From an uncultured Roseburia sp. (GTDB lineage Bacteria > Bacillota > Clostridia > Lachnospirales > Lachnospiraceae): a DNA stretch of 6,876 nucleotides. A model generated the notes under the pieces. The model had not been told where the DNA came from, ran no database searches, and saw only the letters and a program-made list of their open reading frames with translations. Position numbers and translations under genes: made by a program. The stretch lies in contig CAMTDY010000158.1 in assembly GCA_947070915.1 (NCBI GenBank), forward strand, positions 1-6,876, read 5' to 3'. Within the stretch, counting starts at the first letter, position 1, and the number at the start of each line of letters is the position of its first letter. Below, piece by piece: positions 1 to 6,802 of this stretch.

Positions 1-17
1 CATTTAATGTCATTATG

Positions 18-302
18 CTAAAAGAACATTATTATCACCCCCATCAATATCAAAATAATTAGTACATGTGGTAGTATGATAGACATCCAAAAGAATAGAC
101 CATCACCTTGTTTTTGATATCTTGTTATGTTGTACGCGATATCTAACCCCAGCCATACAATGTTATACACTGTAAATTCTACTACAAATTTACCCTCTGT
201 AACGAAATTGCTTTTCAGCATAAACCATAAAGCAATAGCAGTATAGCTTAGACATACCCCAAATACGCTGTTCAATAGAACTGCAATAATCTTTGAATAC
301 AT
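18..302 (-). CDS. Small hydrophobic membrane protein of unknown function (94 aa)
   Basis: I do not recognise this protein. It begins MYSKIIAVLL and is mostly hydrophobic, with about three predicted membrane spans near residues 5-29, 42-58 and 68-93. A short polar stretch (KSNFVTEGK, about 30-38) lies between spans 1 and 2, and a basic/polar loop (TRYQKQGDG, about 60-68) between spans 2 and 3. There is no cleavable signal peptide or catalytic motif. The ATG at 302 is chosen because AAAGGAGG sits just upstream of it (about 307-314). The frame stays open to an ATG at 386, but that start has no ribosome-binding site. The stop is TAG. The gene is AT-rich compared with glgP and ileS, which hints at a different origin. 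It follows the glgP terminator by about 270 nt, so it probably has its own promoter. A small immunity, toxin-accessory or stress membrane protein is possible, but nothing in the sequence decides this. Confidence 0.7.
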   Translation of the reverse strand: MYSKIIAVLLNSVFGVCLSYTAIALWFMLKSNFVTEGKFVVEFTVYNIVWLGLDIAYNITRYQKQGDGLFFWMSIILPHVLIILILMGVIIMFF

Positions 303-306
303 TTTT

Positions 307-314
307 CCTCCTTT
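307..314 (-). promoter_or_regulatory. Ribosome-binding site that fixes the start of the 94-aa membrane protein
   Basis: On the minus strand AAAGGAGG lies four bases before the ATG at 302. This is a near-perfect Shine-Dalgarno sequence. It rules against the upstream ATG at 386, which has only an A-rich run in front of it. Confidence 0.75.
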
Positions 315-421
315 CGTGTTTTGTTTTATCTGCAACATATCACAAATCTTTACTCTTTTTAATTCCTGTTGCGCGAAGTGTATCATTTTTTGTCTAAAAT
401 ACAGCCTTTATATGAAACAAC

Positions 422-527
422 TTCAGTTAAAATTACTGAATCCAACAAATAACGCCATTTTTTTACTTTTCTTATAAACCGTATTTTCTCCTAAAGCAAC
501 CTTAGACATTAAATGGAACACTTTAGG
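422..527. other. AT-rich intergenic segment with two short inverted repeats
   Basis: This lies in the roughly 340-bp gap between the small gene and glgP. TTCAGT (422-427) pairs with ACTGAA (435-440) across a 7-nt AT spacer. CCTAAAG (490-496) pairs with CTTTAGG (521-527) across 24 nt. Neither is followed by a T-run, so they do not look like terminators. Given their place upstream of the 94-aa gene they could be operator sites. A TATAAA sequence (minus strand, 412-407) could be a -10 box, but no convincing -35 accompanies it. Apart from these and the glgP terminator I see nothing in the gap. Confidence 0.3.
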
Positions 528-570
528 CATCCAGAAAAAGAAAAACGTGCTTTTCAACTTATATTACACA

Positions 571-624
571 CAAAAATCCCAAAACCACAAAACAGTTATC
601 GTCTCTGCTCTATGGCTTTGGGAT
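571..624 (-). terminator. Intrinsic terminator downstream of glgP
   Basis: Read on the minus strand, ATCCCAAAGCCA (624-613) pairs along 12 positions with TGGTTTTGGGAT (587-576), with one G-U pair, and is followed at once by a T-run (575-572). The loop is about 25 nt, which is large, but the stem is long. It begins 18 nt after the glgP stop codon. It has no T-tract in the plus direction, so it acts on the leftward transcript. Confidence 0.8.
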
Positions 625-642
625 CTTGAAATAAATCTTTAT

Positions 643-3096
643 TTATAATGTCACTTTTTCCAGCTTCCAGATCTCTTTTGCGTACTCCTCGATGGTGCGG
701 TCAGAGGAGAACTTTCCACATTTTGCCACATTGAGAAGCGCCATCTTTGCCCAGGCCTCTTTGTCGCGGTATGCAGCGTCCACCTTCTTCTGCGCCTCTG
801 CATAGGAGCGGAAATCTTTCAGGATAAAATACTGGTCAGCCCGCTCATATCCATTGGAATCCAAAAGAGAGGAATAGAGCTCACGGAACAGCTCAGGATC
901 ACCGTAGGTACCGTCAACCAGCTGGTCAACAACCTTGCGGATCTCTTCGTCCGTGTTGTAGATCTCTCTTGGTTTATATTTGTCGTTGTGCTCAAAGTCA
1001 ATGACTTCCTGGGAAGAGAGGCCGAAAATAAAGGCATTTTCTTCCCCAACCTCTTCCACGATCTCCACATTGGCGCCGTCCATGGTTCCAAGAGTTGGAG
1101 CGCCGTTCAGCATAAACTTCATATTTCCGGTACCGGAAGCTTCCTTACTTGCTGTGGAAATCTGTTCGGAGACGTCGGCTGCCGCAAAGATGATCTCGGC
1201 ATTGCTGACGCGGTAGTTCTCGATGAATACCACCTTGATCTTTCCTTTGATAGAAGCGTCGTTATTCACCACATCTGCCACACTGTTGATCAGCTTGATG
1301 ATCGCCTTGGCACGACGATATCCTGCGGATGCCTTGGCGCCAAAGATAAAAGTATGAGGCACCATATCCAGCTCTGGATTTTCCTTGAGCTGATTGTACA
1401 GATACATCACATGGAGGATGTTGAGAAGCTGGCGCTTATATTCATGCAGCCGTTTCACCTGGACATCAAAGATGGAATTCGGATCTACGTCCACGCCATT
1501 ATGCTCTTTGATATACTTGGCGAGACGGATCTTGTTCTGGTGCTTGATATCCATAAACTGCTGTTTTGCCCTGGCATCTTCTGCATAGGGGGTCAGTTTA
1601 TCCAGCTGTTCCAGATCTTTGATCCAGCCCTGCCCGATCTTCTCCGTTACCCAGTTTGCCAGCAGCGGGTTTCCATGAAGCAGGAAGCGTCTCTGGGTAA
1701 TACCATTTGTCTTATTGTTAAATTTCTCCGGCATCATCTCATAGAAATCTTTGAGCTCCTGATTTTTCAGAATCTCCGTATGGAGCCTTGCCACACCGTT
1801 GACAGAAAATCCTGCGGCGATAGCAAGATGTGCCATCTTCACCTGGCCGTCGTAGATGATGGCCATTTTCTTTACTTTATCAAAATTGCCCGGATATTTC
1901 TCTGCGATCTCATTCTGGAACCGGCGGTTGATCTCCTCCGTGATCTGGTAGATTCTCGGAAGAAGTCTGGAAAACAGGTCGATGGGCCATTTTTCCAATG
2001 CCTCTGACATGATGGTATGGTTTGTATAGGCACAGGTCTTTGTGGTGATCTCCCAGGCATCCTCCCACTCCAGGAAGTACTCATCGAGAAGAATACGCAT
2101 CAGTTCCGGAACCGTCACCGTCGGGTGGGTGTCATTCAGCTGGAAACATACCTTTTCCGGCAGCCCGTGAATGTCGTCATGTTTCTCCATGTATTTTGCA
2201 ACTGCCCTCTGTACACTGGCAGAAACAAAGAAGTACTGCTGTTTCAGTCTCAGCTCTTTTCCGGCAATATGGTTGTCATTGGGATAAAGGACTTCACAGA
2301 TCGTACGGGCAAGGTTCTGCTGCTCCACAGCCTTCTGGTAGTCTCCCTTGTCAAAAGAATCCAGGTTAAAGGTATCAATGGCCTCGGCATCCCAGATCCG
2401 AAGGGTGTTGACGATGCGGTTGCCGTATCCCACAACAGGAATATCATAAGGAACCGCCCTTACAGACTGATAATTCTCCTGCACATAACAGTCACGGCCT
2501 TTCTCATCCTTGCGGACAGCCACATGGCCTCCAAATTTTACCACAGTAGAATATTCCGGACGCTTCATTTCAAAAGGATTGCCATCCTTCAGCCAGTCAT
2601 CCGGCGCCTCGATCTGGAAACCATCCTCGATCTTCTGCATGAACATACCATATTTGTATCGGATACCGCAGCCATATGCCGGATATCCAAGAGTGGACAG
2701 GGATTCCAGGAAGCAGGCAGCCAGTCTTCCCAGACCGCCATTTCCCAGTGCTGCATCTGGTTCTTCGTCTTCCAGAACGTCCAGATCCACGCCCAGTTCC
2801 TCCAGAACCGCTCTCACTACCTTATCCTGTTTAAGGTTGATGATCATATTTCCCAGAGCACGGCCCATGAGAAATTCCATGGAAAGATAATAAACGGTCT
2901 TAACATCCTTTTCCTCATATTGTTTGTGGGTCTCAAGCCAGTCGTCTACGACAATATCTTTTACCGCATAGGCAACCGCCTGAAACAGCTGCTGGCTGGT
3001 AGCATTTTCTACTGGTTTGCGGAACAGCAGCTTCATATAGTTCTCGATGTCCTGTTTCAAATGAGCTTTTTTATCGTGTTCATTAAAAAAATTCAT
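643..3096 (-). CDS. glgP: Glycogen/alpha-glucan phosphorylase (817 aa)
   Basis: This is a cytoplasmic, pyridoxal-phosphate-dependent enzyme of glycosyltransferase family 35. It releases glucose-1-phosphate from the non-reducing ends of glycogen or maltodextrin using phosphate. The protein is full length for the family (about 800-830 aa). Family motifs run in order: YYLSMEFLMGRAL (about 69-81), LGNGGLGRLA (117-126), QLNDTHPT (319-326), TNGITQRRF (463-471), VKRLHEYKRQ (547-556), EASGTGNMK with the PLP-binding lysine at residue 660, and SDRTIEEYAKEIW near the C-terminus. The ATG at 3096 is preferred because AGGAAG lies about 3-5 bases upstream. A GTG at 3108 would add four residues but has a poorly spaced site. 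The gene starts 44 nt after the ileS stop with no terminator between them, so read-through from the ileS promoter is likely. No other glycogen genes are next to it. Substrate choice (glycogen or maltodextrin) cannot be settled from sequence alone. Confidence 0.96.
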   Translation of the reverse strand: MNFFNEHDKKAHLKQDIENYMKLLFRKPVENATSQQLFQAVAYAVKDIVVDDWLETHKQYEEKDVKTVYYLSMEFLMGRALGNMIINLKQDKVVRAVLEELGVDLDVLEDEEPDAALGNGGLGRLAACFLESLSTLGYPAYGCGIRYKYGMFMQKIEDGFQIEAPDDWLKDGNPFEMKRPEYSTVVKFGGHVAVRKDEKGRDCYVQENYQSVRAVPYDIPVVGYGNRIVNTLRIWDAEAIDTFNLDSFDKGDYQKAVEQQNLARTICEVLYPNDNHIAGKELRLKQQYFFVSASVQRAVAKYMEKHDDIHGLPEKVCFQLNDTHPTVTVPELMRILLDEYFLEWEDAWEITTKTCAYTNHTIMSEALEKWPIDLFSRLLPRIYQITEEINRRFQNEIAEKYPGNFDKVKKMAIIYDGQVKMAHLAIAAGFSVNGVARLHTEILKNQELKDFYEMMPEKFNNKTNGITQRRFLLHGNPLLANWVTEKIGQGWIKDLEQLDKLTPYAEDARAKQQFMDIKHQNKIRLAKYIKEHNGVDVDPNSIFDVQVKRLHEYKRQLLNILHVMYLYNQLKENPELDMVPHTFIFGAKASAGYRRAKAIIKLINSVADVVNNDASIKGKIKVVFIENYRVSNAEIIFAAADVSEQISTASKEASGTGNMKFMLNGAPTLGTMDGANVEIVEEVGEENAFIFGLSSQEVIDFEHNDKYKPREIYNTDEEIRKVVDQLVDGTYGDPELFRELYSSLLDSNGYERADQYFILKDFRSYAEAQKKVDAAYRDKEAWAKMALLNVAKCGKFSSDRTIEEYAKEIWKLEKVTL

Positions 3097-3140
3097 ATTC
3101 TTCCTCACTTTCCTTTTGATATCTATAAAACTATTCCTTC

Positions 3141-6100
3141 TTAGAAAGAAATTTTTGCCACACCAAAGGTAGCATCCTCACCGTTGATGGTCCACTCTGC
3201 CGTATGTCCCTGCATGTCTCCGATAATGATCTTATCGGCGAGTACCTCCGCCTTGATCTGCTCGGCATTCCGCACAATGACTTCGGTAATGCGGTCACTG
3301 CCCACCATATAAACCTCGATCAGATCCATCACCTTAAAGTCAGAGTCCTTACGCATGTTCTGGATCTTGCTTATGATCTCACGGACAAACCCTTCTTCGA
3401 TCAGCTCCTCCGTCAGATGGGTATCGATCACCACGGTAATGCCGTGGTCCTCCTGGGATACATAACCCTCCATCTGGGCAGACTCGATCAGCAGGTCATC
3501 TTTCTCCAGAACCTCATCGGTCCCCTCAACTTTTACCGTGATCTCACCTTTTTCATTCAGCTCATCCATGGCCTGGTTTCCGTCCAGTCCGGAAAGGACT
3601 TCCTTCAGCGCATTCAGACGGCTTCCAAATCTCTTACCGAGGGTGCGGAGCTGTGGTTTAAAGGTATATGTGGTAAAATCTCTCACATCGGCAGTAAATA
3701 CCACCTCTTTGACATTCAGCTCATCTGAGACGATGCCGCGGTAAAAATCCGAGAGCTCTCCTTCCGCTTTCACATACATCTTTCCGATGGGCTGGCGGTT
3801 CTTAATGTTTGCCTCGTTACGGCAGGCGCGCCCCAGAACAACGATCTGCAGGATCTCATCCATCTTTGTCTCCAGCTCTTTGTCGATAAAGGCTGTATTT
3901 ACTTCCGGAAAATCACAGAGATGAATACTTTCCGGCGCATTTTTATCCACACTGCACACTAGATTGCGGTAGATGCTCTCTGTCATAAACGGGATCATCG
4001 GCGCCGCCGCTTTACTGATGGTCACAAGGGCTGTGTACAATGTCATGTAAGCGCTGATCTTATCCTGCTCCATTCCTTTTGCCCAGAAACGCTCACGGCA
4101 TCGGCGCACATACCAGTTGCTCATATCATCCACAAAATCCTGCAGGGCTCTGGCTGTCTCCGGGATGCGGTAACCCGCAAGATTTTCATCCACCTCTCCC
4201 ACTACAGTATTGAGCCTGCTGAGCAGCCATTTGTCCATTACGGATAATTTATCATATTCCAATGTATATTTAGAAGCATCAAATTTATCTATATTAGCAT
4301 AGAGTACAAAAAATGCATAGGTGTTCCACAGGGTGCCCATGAATTTACGCTGGCCTTCTACAACGGCTTTGCCATGAAAACGGTTCGGCAGCCACGGAGC
4401 GGAATTCACATAGAAATACCAGCGGATGGCATCGGCGCCATACTGTGTCAGCGCTTCCATCGGATCGATGGCATTTCCCTTACTCTTGCTCATCTTCTGG
4501 CCATTTTCATCCTGCACATGCCCCAGAACGATTACATTTTCGTAAGGCGCCTTGTTGAACAGCAGAGTAGATTCTGCCAGCAGCGTATAGAACCATCCTC
4601 TGGTCTGATCCACTGCCTCAGAGATAAACTGAGCCGGGAACTGCTTCTCAAAAAGTTCTTTATTTTCAAAAGGATAATGATGCTGGGCAAAGGGCATCGC
4701 TCCGGAGTCAAACCAGCAGTCGATCACTTCCGGCACACGGTGCATGGTCCCGCCACAATGGGGACACGGAATCGTCACCTCGTCGATATAAGGACGGTGA
4801 AGCTCGATCTTCGCCGCTTCCGGATCTCCACTTTTCTCCGCCAGCTCAGCACGGCTTCCGATGGATTCCATATGACCGCAGCTGCACTCCCAGACATTCA
4901 ACGGAGTACCCCAGTAACGGTTTCTCGATACCGCCCAGTCCTGTACATTTTCCAGCCAGTTCTGGAATCGTCCCTTTCCAATGGACTCCGGGATCCAGTT
5001 GATGGTATTGTTGTTGCGGAGGAGGTCTTCTTTTACCTCGCTCATGCGGATGTACCAGGACTCTCTTGCATAATAGATCAGCGGTGTATCACAGCGCCAG
5101 CAGAAAGGATAATCATGCTCGAACTTCGGCGCGTCAAAAAGCAATCCTTTTTTCTCAAGATCCTGCAGGATCGGCATATCCGCATCCTTTACAAACATTC
5201 CCGCGTAGTCGGTCTCTTCTGTCATCTCACCTTTGCCATTTACCAGCTGTACGAAAGGCAGATCATACTTACGTCCCACCTGGGCGTCGTCCTCACCAAA
5301 TGCCGGTGCGATGTGTACGATACCAGTACCATCTGTCATGGTAACATAGCTGTCACAGGTGACGAAATAACCTTTTTTCTTCTGCTTCTCACAGATTCCT
5401 TTCGCATAATCAAACAGAGGCTCATATTCTTTCCTCTCCAGATCGGTTCCCTTATAAGTCTCCAGCACTTCATATGCCTTTGTACCTTCATTTCCCAGGG
5501 CGCTGAGAACATTATCCAGAAGTGCCTCTGCCATATAGTACGTATATCCGTCATTTGCCCTGACTTTACAATATGTCTCATCCGGATTTACACAGAGCGC
5601 CACATTACTCGGCAGTGTCCAGGGCGTCGTGGTCCATGCGAGAAAATATGCGTCTTCGCCCACTACTTTAAAACGTACAACAGCGGAACGCTCTTTCACA
5701 GCCTTATAGCCCTGAGCCACCTCATGAGAAGACAGCGGGGTGCCGCAGCGGGGACAGTAGGGAACGATCTTGAAACCTTTATACAACAGTTTTTTATCCC
5801 AGATCTCTTTCAGCGCCCACCACTCGGACTCGATAAAATCATCATTGTAGGTTACATAGGGATCGTCCATATCCGCCCAGAAACCGACAACACCGGAAAA
5901 GTCTTCCCACATACCTTTGTATTTCCATACGGATTCTTTACATTTTGAGATAAAGGGATCCAGACCGTACTCCTCAATCTGCTCTTTTCCGTCCAGCCCA
6001 AGAAGCTTCTCCACCTCCAGCTCTACTGGAAGGCCATGGGTGTCCCAGCCCGCTTTCCGGGGCACCTGATATCCCTTCATGGTGCGGTATCTGGGGATCA

Positions 6101-6299
6101 TATCCTTTATGACACGGGTCAGTACATGGCCGATGTGGGGCTTCCCGTTTGCTGTCGGCGGTCCGTCATAAAACATATAGGTCGGACAGCCCTCCCGGAG
6201 CTGGATACTTTTTTTGAAAATATCTTGTTCTTTCCAGAACTTTTCTACTTCCTTTTCCCGGTCGACAAAATTCAAACCGGTTGAAACCTTCTCATACAT
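3141..6299 (-). CDS. ileS: Isoleucyl-tRNA synthetase, long type-2 form (1052 aa)
   Basis: This class I aminoacyl-tRNA synthetase attaches isoleucine to tRNA-Ile in the cytoplasm and edits mischarged valine. The HIGH motif is at residues 55-58 (within NGKPHIGHVL) and KMSKS at 602-606. The editing domain includes WTTTPWTLPSN (222-232) and IVHIAPAFGEDD, where D338 lines up with the conserved editing aspartate. Zinc-type cysteines occur as CPRC (182-185), CWRC (400-403), CSC (472-474) and CPHC (512-515). The anticodon-binding domain follows (WYVRRCRERFW, about 729-739). The protein ends without the C-terminal cysteine zinc finger of E. coli-type IleRS, and it resembles the Thermus/eukaryote-like type 2. 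The ATG at 6299 is chosen because GGAGG lies six bases upstream and the N-terminus then matches the family. The frame stays open upstream to 6575, but that part is T-box leader RNA. A T-box regulates it, and glgP follows 44 nt downstream. Confidence 0.98.
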   Translation of the reverse strand: MYEKVSTGLNFVDREKEVEKFWKEQDIFKKSIQLREGCPTYMFYDGPPTANGKPHIGHVLTRVIKDMIPRYRTMKGYQVPRKAGWDTHGLPVELEVEKLLGLDGKEQIEEYGLDPFISKCKESVWKYKGMWEDFSGVVGFWADMDDPYVTYNDDFIESEWWALKEIWDKKLLYKGFKIVPYCPRCGTPLSSHEVAQGYKAVKERSAVVRFKVVGEDAYFLAWTTTPWTLPSNVALCVNPDETYCKVRANDGYTYYMAEALLDNVLSALGNEGTKAYEVLETYKGTDLERKEYEPLFDYAKGICEKQKKKGYFVTCDSYVTMTDGTGIVHIAPAFGEDDAQVGRKYDLPFVQLVNGKGEMTEETDYAGMFVKDADMPILQDLEKKGLLFDAPKFEHDYPFCWRCDTPLIYYARESWYIRMSEVKEDLLRNNNTINWIPESIGKGRFQNWLENVQDWAVSRNRYWGTPLNVWECSCGHMESIGSRAELAEKSGDPEAAKIELHRPYIDEVTIPCPHCGGTMHRVPEVIDCWFDSGAMPFAQHHYPFENKELFEKQFPAQFISEAVDQTRGWFYTLLAESTLLFNKAPYENVIVLGHVQDENGQKMSKSKGNAIDPMEALTQYGADAIRWYFYVNSAPWLPNRFHGKAVVEGQRKFMGTLWNTYAFFVLYANIDKFDASKYTLEYDKLSVMDKWLLSRLNTVVGEVDENLAGYRIPETARALQDFVDDMSNWYVRRCRERFWAKGMEQDKISAYMTLYTALVTISKAAAPMIPFMTESIYRNLVCSVDKNAPESIHLCDFPEVNTAFIDKELETKMDEILQIVVLGRACRNEANIKNRQPIGKMYVKAEGELSDFYRGIVSDELNVKEVVFTADVRDFTTYTFKPQLRTLGKRFGSRLNALKEVLSGLDGNQAMDELNEKGEITVKVEGTDEVLEKDDLLIESAQMEGYVSQEDHGITVVIDTHLTEELIEEGFVREIISKIQNMRKDSDFKVMDLIEVYMVGSDRITEVIVRNAEQIKAEVLADKIIIGDMQGHTAEWTINGEDATFGVAKISF

Positions 6300-6388
6300 T
6301 CTTGTCCTCCATTCGCACACGCTTTTTGTGCATAAAGAAGTTTGGGCGTGTGCGCACAAACTTCCTGAGCGAAAAATATATTTTTCAC
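6272..6388 (-). CDS. Possible 38-aa leader ORF overlapping the ileS start
   Basis: A GTG at 6388 is preceded by AAGGAGGACAAGA, a Shine-Dalgarno region identical over 11 nt to the one in front of ileS. The frame encodes a peptide starting MKNIFFAQEVCAH and ending in RRFQPV, and it stops with TGA 28 nt inside ileS in a different frame. The peptide has four cysteines, several basic residues and a single Ile codon (the rare AUA at codon 4). There is no Ile run as in a classic attenuation peptide. The GTG lies within a hairpin (6367-6390), which could limit initiation. It may be a translated leader peptide coupled to ileS, or only a duplicated ribosome-binding segment. I know of no homologue and cannot show that it is translated. 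Confidence 0.3.
   Translation of the reverse strand: MKNIFFAQEVCAHTPKLLYAQKACANGGQECMRRFQPV
6300..6310 (-). promoter_or_regulatory. ileS ribosome-binding site, second copy of an 11-nt repeat
   Basis: GGAGGACAAGA (minus strand, 6310-6300) directly precedes the ileS ATG. An identical copy lies at 6399-6389 before a GTG. The two are 89 nt apart, which is not a multiple of three, so the starts are in different frames. The site supports the 6299 start for ileS. Confidence 0.8.
6314..6364 (-). promoter_or_regulatory. Overlapping perfect stems just upstream of the ileS ribosome-binding site (possible pseudoknot)
   Basis: On the minus strand GAAGTTTG (6364-6357) pairs perfectly with CAAACTTC (6344-6337), and CGCACACGC (6354-6346) pairs perfectly with GCGTGTGCG (6322-6314). 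The arms interleave, so both stems together would form an H-type pseudoknot with spacers of 2, 1 and 14 nt. A third pairing, TTTGTGC (6360-6354) with GCACAAA (6331-6325), excludes both. The last arm ends three bases before GGAGG of ileS. The position suggests translational control or mRNA stabilisation, but the function is unknown. The same sequence may also be part of a dispersed palindromic repeat. Confidence 0.5.
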
Positions 6389-6390
6389 TC
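6367..6390 (-). promoter_or_regulatory. Hairpin covering the GTG of the possible leader ORF
   Basis: On the minus strand GAGTGAAAAA (6390-6381) pairs with TTTTTCGCTC (6376-6367) over ten positions including one G-U pair, with a TATA loop. The GTG at 6388-6386 is inside the first arm and its Shine-Dalgarno sequence is immediately upstream. There is no terminator-like T-run after the stem. A 10-nt palindrome, GCAAATTTGC (6411-6402), sits just before that Shine-Dalgarno sequence. Confidence 0.45.
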
Positions 6391-6465
6391 TTGTCCTCCT
6401 TGCAAATTTGCTCTACTGTTTTACTGATTCGCGCTGCCGGGCCTGGATAATAGCACCACGGACCC

Positions 6466-6499
6466 AAAAGGGCTTCCACCCAAAAAAGGATGAAAGCCC
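6466..6499 (-). terminator. T-box attenuator terminator upstream of ileS
   Basis: On the minus strand GGGCTTTCATCC (6499-6488) pairs over 12 positions with GGGTGGAAGCCC (6481-6470), with two G-U pairs and a loop of six T. A short run of four T follows (6469-6466). Its first arm is also needed for the antiterminator, so the two folds exclude each other, as expected for a T-box transcription switch. Confidence 0.8.
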
Positions 6500-6718
6500 C
6501 AAAGCTGTCATAATTACCACCTGTTTTGTAAGATCGGGCTGCCATGAATACCCATAACTGCCGAATCATCTCCATATAACGGTGGAATCCGGATCAGCCT
6601 ACTAGATAAACCGTTCGGCATCACAACTCAAGGGTGATCTTCACATAAGCATACTCATACCGCGTTCCCACTGTCCACGGCTCACTGCGATTTTCTTCTC
6701 TCTGCTACTGTCCCCATC
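6482..6718 (-). promoter_or_regulatory. T-box riboswitch, isoleucine-specific, controlling ileS
   Basis: This 5' leader RNA senses uncharged tRNA-Ile and prevents early termination when charging is low. Stem I holds an AGTA element (6709-6706) on its 5' side. On its 3' side is GAA (6642-6640), one base before the specifier ATC (6638-6636), an isoleucine codon, which is followed by A. The apical part is closed by CCGTG (6680-6676) with CGCGG (6664-6660). A second domain is closed by TGCCGAA (6620-6614) and TTCGGCA (6565-6559). TGGT (6519-6516) can pair with the ACCA end of tRNA-Ile. The antiterminator forms from AAAACAGG (6527-6520) with CCTTTTTT (6489-6482) and from ATGACAGC (6511-6504) with GCTTTCAT (6497-6490), each with one mismatch. 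The T-box core deviates from the usual UGGUACCGCG. Specifier, gene identity and competing terminator all agree. Confidence 0.9.
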
Positions 6719-6739
6719 AAAGTCTTTTGCTTATCCTAT

Positions 6740-6768
6740 ATAATAATTACTTTTTTAAAAAATGTCAA
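6740..6768 (-). promoter_or_regulatory. Sigma-A type promoter for the T-box/ileS transcript
   Basis: On the minus strand a perfect -35 TTGACA (6768-6763) is followed by a 17-nt spacer of T6A6-rich DNA and a -10 TATTAT (6745-6740), which matches the consensus at five of six positions. Transcription would start near 6733, giving a leader of roughly 430 nt before ileS and about 265 nt before the attenuator. An AT-rich tract surrounds it, as is common for strong Firmicute promoters. Confidence 0.85.
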
Positions 6769-6802
6769 TGAATAATTGCAAAAATTTGATTTCAAGTGCT
6801 GT

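Larger units (their letters stand above)
1..515. repeat. 11-bp inverted repeat pair flanking the small membrane-protein gene
   Basis: Positions 1-11 (CATTTAATGTC) and 505-515 (GACATTAAATG) are exact reverse complements. They bracket the 94-aa gene and its upstream region. The match does not extend inward (position 12 is A where T is needed), and outward extension cannot be judged because the window begins at position 1. AT-rich DNA produces such matches fairly easily, so this may be chance. It could instead mark the ends of a small inserted segment. No transposase and no target-site duplication can be seen. Confidence 0.3.

Noticed and set aside
303..386. 28-codon upstream extension of the small membrane protein
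   Set aside because: The ATG at 386 has no Shine-Dalgarno sequence, whereas AAAGGAGG directly precedes the ATG at 302. The extension is polar and unlike the membrane protein that follows.
988..2007. 339-codon open frame on the plus strand
   Set aside because: It is antisense to glgP. The minus-strand frame carries all the phosphorylase motifs, including the PLP lysine, so this one is not a gene.
2017..3144. 375-codon open frame on the plus strand
   Set aside because: It is antisense to glgP with low-complexity hydrophobic translation and no family motif, so it is a codon-usage shadow.
3097..3145. Possible terminator or promoter between ileS and glgP
   Set aside because: Only a 5-bp stem (TTCTT/AAGAA) with no T-run is present, and the TATAGA box has a poor -35, so neither can be supported.
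4374..5948. 524-codon open frame on the plus strand
   Set aside because: It lies entirely antisense to ileS, shows no recognisable domain, and is best explained as a shadow of ileS codon usage.
6300..6575. 92-codon N-terminal extension of ileS, starting at an ATG at 6575
   Set aside because: This stretch is the T-box leader and structured 5' UTR, including a terminator hairpin. No ribosome-binding site precedes 6575, and the family N-terminus begins at 6299.
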